Shown: piece after piece, positions 60,955 to 64,000 of the stretch
How positions within the stretch are numbered: the first letter of the stretch is position 1
Layout of the letters: the number at the start of each line of letters is the position of its first letter
Origin: Gemmatimonadota bacterium
GTDB lineage: Bacteria > Gemmatimonadota > Gemmatimonadetes > Gemmatimonadales > Gemmatimonadaceae
DNA length: 64,000 bases
Reading direction: 5' to 3'
Assembly: GCA_023249375.1 (NCBI GenBank)
Contig: JAHFCT010000005.1
Location: forward strand, 1-64,000
The notes under the pieces: generated by a model
Told to the model about the DNA's origin: nothing
Seen by the model: only the letters and a program-made list of their open reading frames with translations
The model's database searches: none
Position numbers and translations under genes: made by a program

Positions 60955-63309
60955 CTAGCGGCTGTCGCGCAACGCCGGGACGGTCGAGCGGCGCACCTGG
61001 AACCACTCGGTCGCCAGTCGGTCGCCCTTCGACCAGATGCTCACCTCCCACGCTCCTTCCTCCTTGGCGAGATCAAGCCCGGGATGGTACCAGCTCACTT
61101 CCCACTCGGCCGCGATGTGGAAGTCGTACTCAAAGACGGCGCGCCGCGGCGAGACGAGCCGGATGCGCACGTTGATGTCGTCGGGGAGGAAGCTCCACCG
61201 GTTCCACACGAAGAGCGGATCGTTGGGCGCGAGAATCGGCGTCTCGACAAAGCCCTCGCCCTCGCCGCGCAGGAAATGTCCCACCCGCAGTTGAGGCGGC
61301 TCGATGCGTGCATAGTTGGCCCTCGTCACGACGCGGCGGTGGCGCGTGGTATCGAAGCCAATGAGCAGCCGCGCATAGTCGTAGTTGGCCCACACGAACC
61401 ACTCGGCGGCGAGATCGCGATACTGCCGCACGCGGTCGAGATGGCGCGTCGCCAGGTTCTGCTGCTCGGTGGGATCAACGGTGAGATCGTACAGTTCGGG
61501 CTGGCGCCCATCGAGGTGCGCGATGTACTTCCAGCGCCCGTCTCGCAGTCCGAACTGCGCGGGGCGCGAGTCCTTATGGAAGTAGGCGATGCGCGGCTGA
61601 TAGCCGGTGGACGTGAGATCCTGCCCCGGGACGTCCGGATGCGGCAGCCCGAGCAGGTTCGTCATCGTCGCCAGCAGGTCGCCGTGCTGGCCGATGCGCG
61701 GCGACACCACCGCGCCGCCGCCGAGTCCGGGCGCCGCGACGAAGAGGAAGTTGCGGATGTTCTCCTCGTACAGCCGGTTGCGATGCACCCAGTTGTCGGC
61801 GTGCAAGTCGGCGAACGCCTCGCCGTGATCGCCCGTGATGACGATGAGCGACTGGTCGAGGATGCCGCGGACGCGCAAATCGTCCAATAGCCGCCCGATG
61901 GCCGCGTCGGTGTAATGCAGCGAGTTCTTATAGCGCGCCGCATCATCCTCGCCCGACGACGGCCCGAGATCGCCACCCCACGTGCCGTACGGGTGGTGCG
62001 TGGCGATCGTGTGGAACTCGATGAACTGCGGGCGGCTCGCCGGCGACTGGTCCAGCCAGCGCGCGATGAGCGGGCGCAGCGCATCCTCGTTCACGCCCCA
62101 CGAGTGAATTTCCTGCTCCTTCGTGAGCGTCGGCGTGCCGTCCTGATAATGCACCACGGTGTCCCACGGCATGGTGCGATAGAACTCGCGCAGGTAGCCA
62201 AAGCGCAGGTCGGGCGCGGCAAAGAGCGCGGTGCGATAGCCCGCCGCGCGAAAGACGCTGACCATCGTCGGTGCGGCGAGCGGCAGCGTGAGTTCATCAC
62301 CCACGCTGCCCCAGGTGATGCTGCGCCCGCCGGTCATGATTGGCACGTGCGCACGCGTCGTCGCGGGATAGACGCCGTAGATCTGCGGGAAGATGAGCGC
62401 GTCGTTGGCGAGCCGCGCCAGATTCGGCGTCACGGCGGAGTCGGGCAGGCCGCTGGGCAGCAGCTGGTGGGCGCCCACCGACTCGAGGACGAAGAAGATC
62501 ACGTGCCGGCGATGGGCCGCTCGCAGCGTGCCGGCTCTCGCGTAGAGCGCTGCGTCGGCCGCGGTGTCGCGCTTCCACGTCATGTCGCGCAGGCGCCGCA
62601 GCTCGCCGGCGCGCTTGGTGGGCTCGGCGGGCTCCGTGACTTCCTCGGCGTCGCGCCAGAGCAGTCCCGTGAGCGGGAAGCGATCGAGTTCAAATCGGTC
62701 GCGCACGTTGCGCACCAGCGGCACGGCCAGCGCCGCATACGCGCCGAGCGCAATCAGCACCGGCGCCGTGCGCGGCACGTTCGCGGCCCCGCGCGGCGCT
62801 TCGCGGGCGACGATGCGCCGATAGAGCGCCGGGATGAGCACCGCGAGCATCGCGAAGTTGATGTACGTCATCACGTCGGCATCGGACGCTGCGGATCCGA
62901 GCAGCCGCGGAATCGCGATGCCGAGGTCGAGCACGCCGCCGTCCGTCTGCGAGAGCGTCATGTGATCGTGAAAGCGCTTGAACACCAGCTGATCGAACGC
63001 GACGAGCACGAGCACCGCCGTCACGAGGAACCACGCGATGCCGGCGTGCGCGCGCCGCCTCGCGCCCCAGTACACCGCGGCGGCCACGAGCAGGGCGGCG
63101 ATCACCGTCTGCCATTGCAGGAACGGCAGCGCCAGCAGAAACGGCACCGGCGGGCGTTCGCTCGCGAGCGACGGAAGCACGTAGCGCAGAAAGAGCTGGC
63201 CCTGCACCATCACGGTGAATCCGTAGATGACCAGCGCGGCCTGCAGCGCGAGTTGGGCGCGCGTCTCGCGGGTGCGATGCTCGCGGACAGGCGTTGTCGG
63301 CGACGACAT
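60955..63309 (-). CDS. LTA-synthase-like sulfatase-fold membrane enzyme
   Basis: The 784-residue protein has four to five N-terminal membrane helices (to about 240). A sulfatase/phosphoglycerol-transferase domain follows: FFVLESVGAH (metal ligand), YPATTRAHVPIMTGG (candidate nucleophile Thr), HTIATHHPYG, VITGDHGEAFADLH. Relatives add phosphoglycerol or phosphoethanolamine to envelope polymers or lipids; substrate here is unknown. Its C-terminal 150 residues form an extra beta-rich part. ATG overlaps the upstream spermidine-synthase-like stop (TGATG). Confidence 0.85.
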   Translation of the reverse strand: MSSPTTPVREHRTRETRAQLALQAALVIYGFTVMVQGQLFLRYVLPSLASERPPVPFLLALPFLQWQTVIAALLVAAAVYWGARRRAHAGIAWFLVTAVLVLVAFDQLVFKRFHDHMTLSQTDGGVLDLGIAIPRLLGSAASDADVMTYINFAMLAVLIPALYRRIVAREAPRGAANVPRTAPVLIALGAYAALAVPLVRNVRDRFELDRFPLTGLLWRDAEEVTEPAEPTKRAGELRRLRDMTWKRDTAADAALYARAGTLRAAHRRHVIFFVLESVGAHQLLPSGLPDSAVTPNLARLANDALIFPQIYGVYPATTRAHVPIMTGGRSITWGSVGDELTLPLAAPTMVSVFRAAGYRTALFAAPDLRFGYLREFYRTMPWDTVVHYQDGTPTLTKEQEIHSWGVNEDALRPLIARWLDQSPASRPQFIEFHTIATHHPYGTWGGDLGPSSGEDDAARYKNSLHYTDAAIGRLLDDLRVRGILDQSLIVITGDHGEAFADLHADNWVHRNRLYEENIRNFLFVAAPGLGGGAVVSPRIGQHGDLLATMTNLLGLPHPDVPGQDLTSTGYQPRIAYFHKDSRPAQFGLRDGRWKYIAHLDGRQPELYDLTVDPTEQQNLATRHLDRVRQYRDLAAEWFVWANYDYARLLIGFDTTRHRRVVTRANYARIEPPQLRVGHFLRGEGEGFVETPILAPNDPLFVWNRWSFLPDDINVRIRLVSPRRAVFEYDFHIAAEWEVSWYHPGLDLAKEEGAWEVSIWSKGDRLATEWFQVRRSTVPALRDSR

Positions 63310-64000
63310 CAGAACAGGATGGTCGGCCACGCGCGATCGGGCCGCCAGACGCGATATGGCAGCGAGCGCCACCACGTCCCCGCCCCGTTCGACTTGAACT
63401 CGGTGGCCATGTTGTCGTCGGTGATGTTCCACAGGTCGTTGGCCCGGCGCAGCTGCGGCGCCAGATCCTCCGACGCCGCCGCGAGGAACCGATCGAGCGT
63501 GACGCCCGCGCTGTCGCCACGGATGCGCGGCGCGCCGTCGGGGCCGTGGATGCCGAGCATCGCCGTGCGCCGTTCGTCCGCGCGCTGGTCGAACGGCGCG
63601 TCGCTCGCCGCGACGAAGTTCGACACGCGAATCACGTGGCGAAATGCGCCGGCCGCCGTGTAGAGCACGTCAAATGACCCGGTCGTATTGAAGTAGACGA
63701 CGCCGCCGCTCGCGAGGTGCGCGCGCAGTTCACGCAGGAACTCCGACGACAAGATGTGCGTCGCCCCCGAGCGCCAGTGCCACGTGCCGTTGATCACGAT
63801 CATGTCGAACGCACGCTCGGGATGACGGGCCAGCCACCGGCGGCCGTCGTCGAAGTGCAGCCGTACGCGCGGGTCGCTCAGCACGCTCGCGATGTCGGGA
63901 TAGTGCCACATCACGTCGACATACGCGGGATCGATCTCGACGATCGTGAGCGCGTCCACTGCAGGGATATCCGCGAGGATGCGCGCCCACGATCCGGTGC
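63309..64000 (-). CDS. Spermidine-synthase-like methyltransferase-fold protein (5' end outside window)
   Basis: Only the C-terminal 230 residues are visible; the start lies past the right edge. The Rossmann-like core is clear: TIVEIDPAYV, RVRLHFDDGRRWL, FDMIVINGTWHW, SEFLRELRAHLASGGVVYFN, in the order of polyamine synthases. The active-site aspartate pair (GDGRxxL) is altered to DDGRRWL, and TWHWRSGATH is unusual, so it may not make polyamines. Coupled to the downstream LTA-synthase-like gene. Confidence 0.75.
   Translation of the reverse strand, partial: TGSWARILADIPAVDALTIVEIDPAYVDVMWHYPDIASVLSDPRVRLHFDDGRRWLARHPERAFDMIVINGTWHWRSGATHILSSEFLRELRAHLASGGVVYFNTTGSFDVLYTAAGAFRHVIRVSNFVAASDAPFDQRADERRTAMLGIHGPDGAPRIRGDSAGVTLDRFLAAASEDLAPQLRRANDLWNITDDNMATEFKSNGAGTWWRSLPYRVWRPDRAWPTILF

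Overview
The window is a GC-rich bacterial chromosome segment, mostly housekeeping genes, packed tightly and largely on the minus strand. I see no insertion sequence, prophage, CRISPR array, rRNA or plasmid function. The large SecA with a C-terminal SEC-C zinc motif, the inositol-phosphate-synthase phospholipid genes, the secreted S9 peptidase, BamD and many small lipoproteins suggest a Gram-negative of the Gemmatimonadota type. That assignment comes from memory of gene content and is moderately confident. No stretch over 300 bases lacks a gene.

Layout. 1-4262: ssb, then uvrB-tsaE-tsaB-rimI (read right to left), covering DNA repair and the t6A tRNA modification pathway. 4470-6266: a lone chemoreceptor. 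6282-10080: a four-helix membrane protein, a long RelA/SpoT homologue and radC, with 7-nt-periodic repeats around the relA intergenic spaces. 10187-16375: a secreted protein of unknown function, secA, nadD and bamD. 16416-29037: sugar-nucleotide genes for UDP-xylose, a UDP-diacetamido-uronic acid and GDP-rhamnose, with carB and an FkbM methyltransferase embedded among them. 29072-32537: a ribosomal/RNA-polymerase operon (rpmJ-rpsM-rpsK-rpsD-rpoA-rplQ-rpmB) with a promoter at one end and a clean terminator at the other.

32632-36260: smpB, an amidase, a tiny lipoprotein, pyrD and pyrF, all overlapping. 36349-36432: tRNA-Leu(CAG) with its own promoter and terminator. 36563-47134: an Rrf2 regulator, thioredoxin reductase and a hydrolase/membrane/lipoprotein operon, an SDR and PHP phosphatase pair, an orphan 2-oxoacid dehydrogenase E2, and inositol-3-phosphate synthase with a CDP-alcohol phosphatidyltransferase, implying phosphatidylinositol-type lipids.

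47285-56341: an apparent peptidoglycan amino-sugar salvage island. It holds a NamZ-like hydrolase divergent from a NagZ/beta-lactamase fusion, then a NagB/PIG-L fusion, a sodium-solute symporter and a GlcNAc-kinase-like ATPase. 56448-64000: an S9 peptidase, a DUF4350-like protein, two paralogous Ser-rich lipoproteins, an LTA-synthase-like sulfatase-fold enzyme and the end of a spermidine-synthase-like gene.

Genes are coupled by ATGA, GTGA or TGATG overlaps at many junctions, which I used to decide starts. Promoter calls are consensus-by-eye only.
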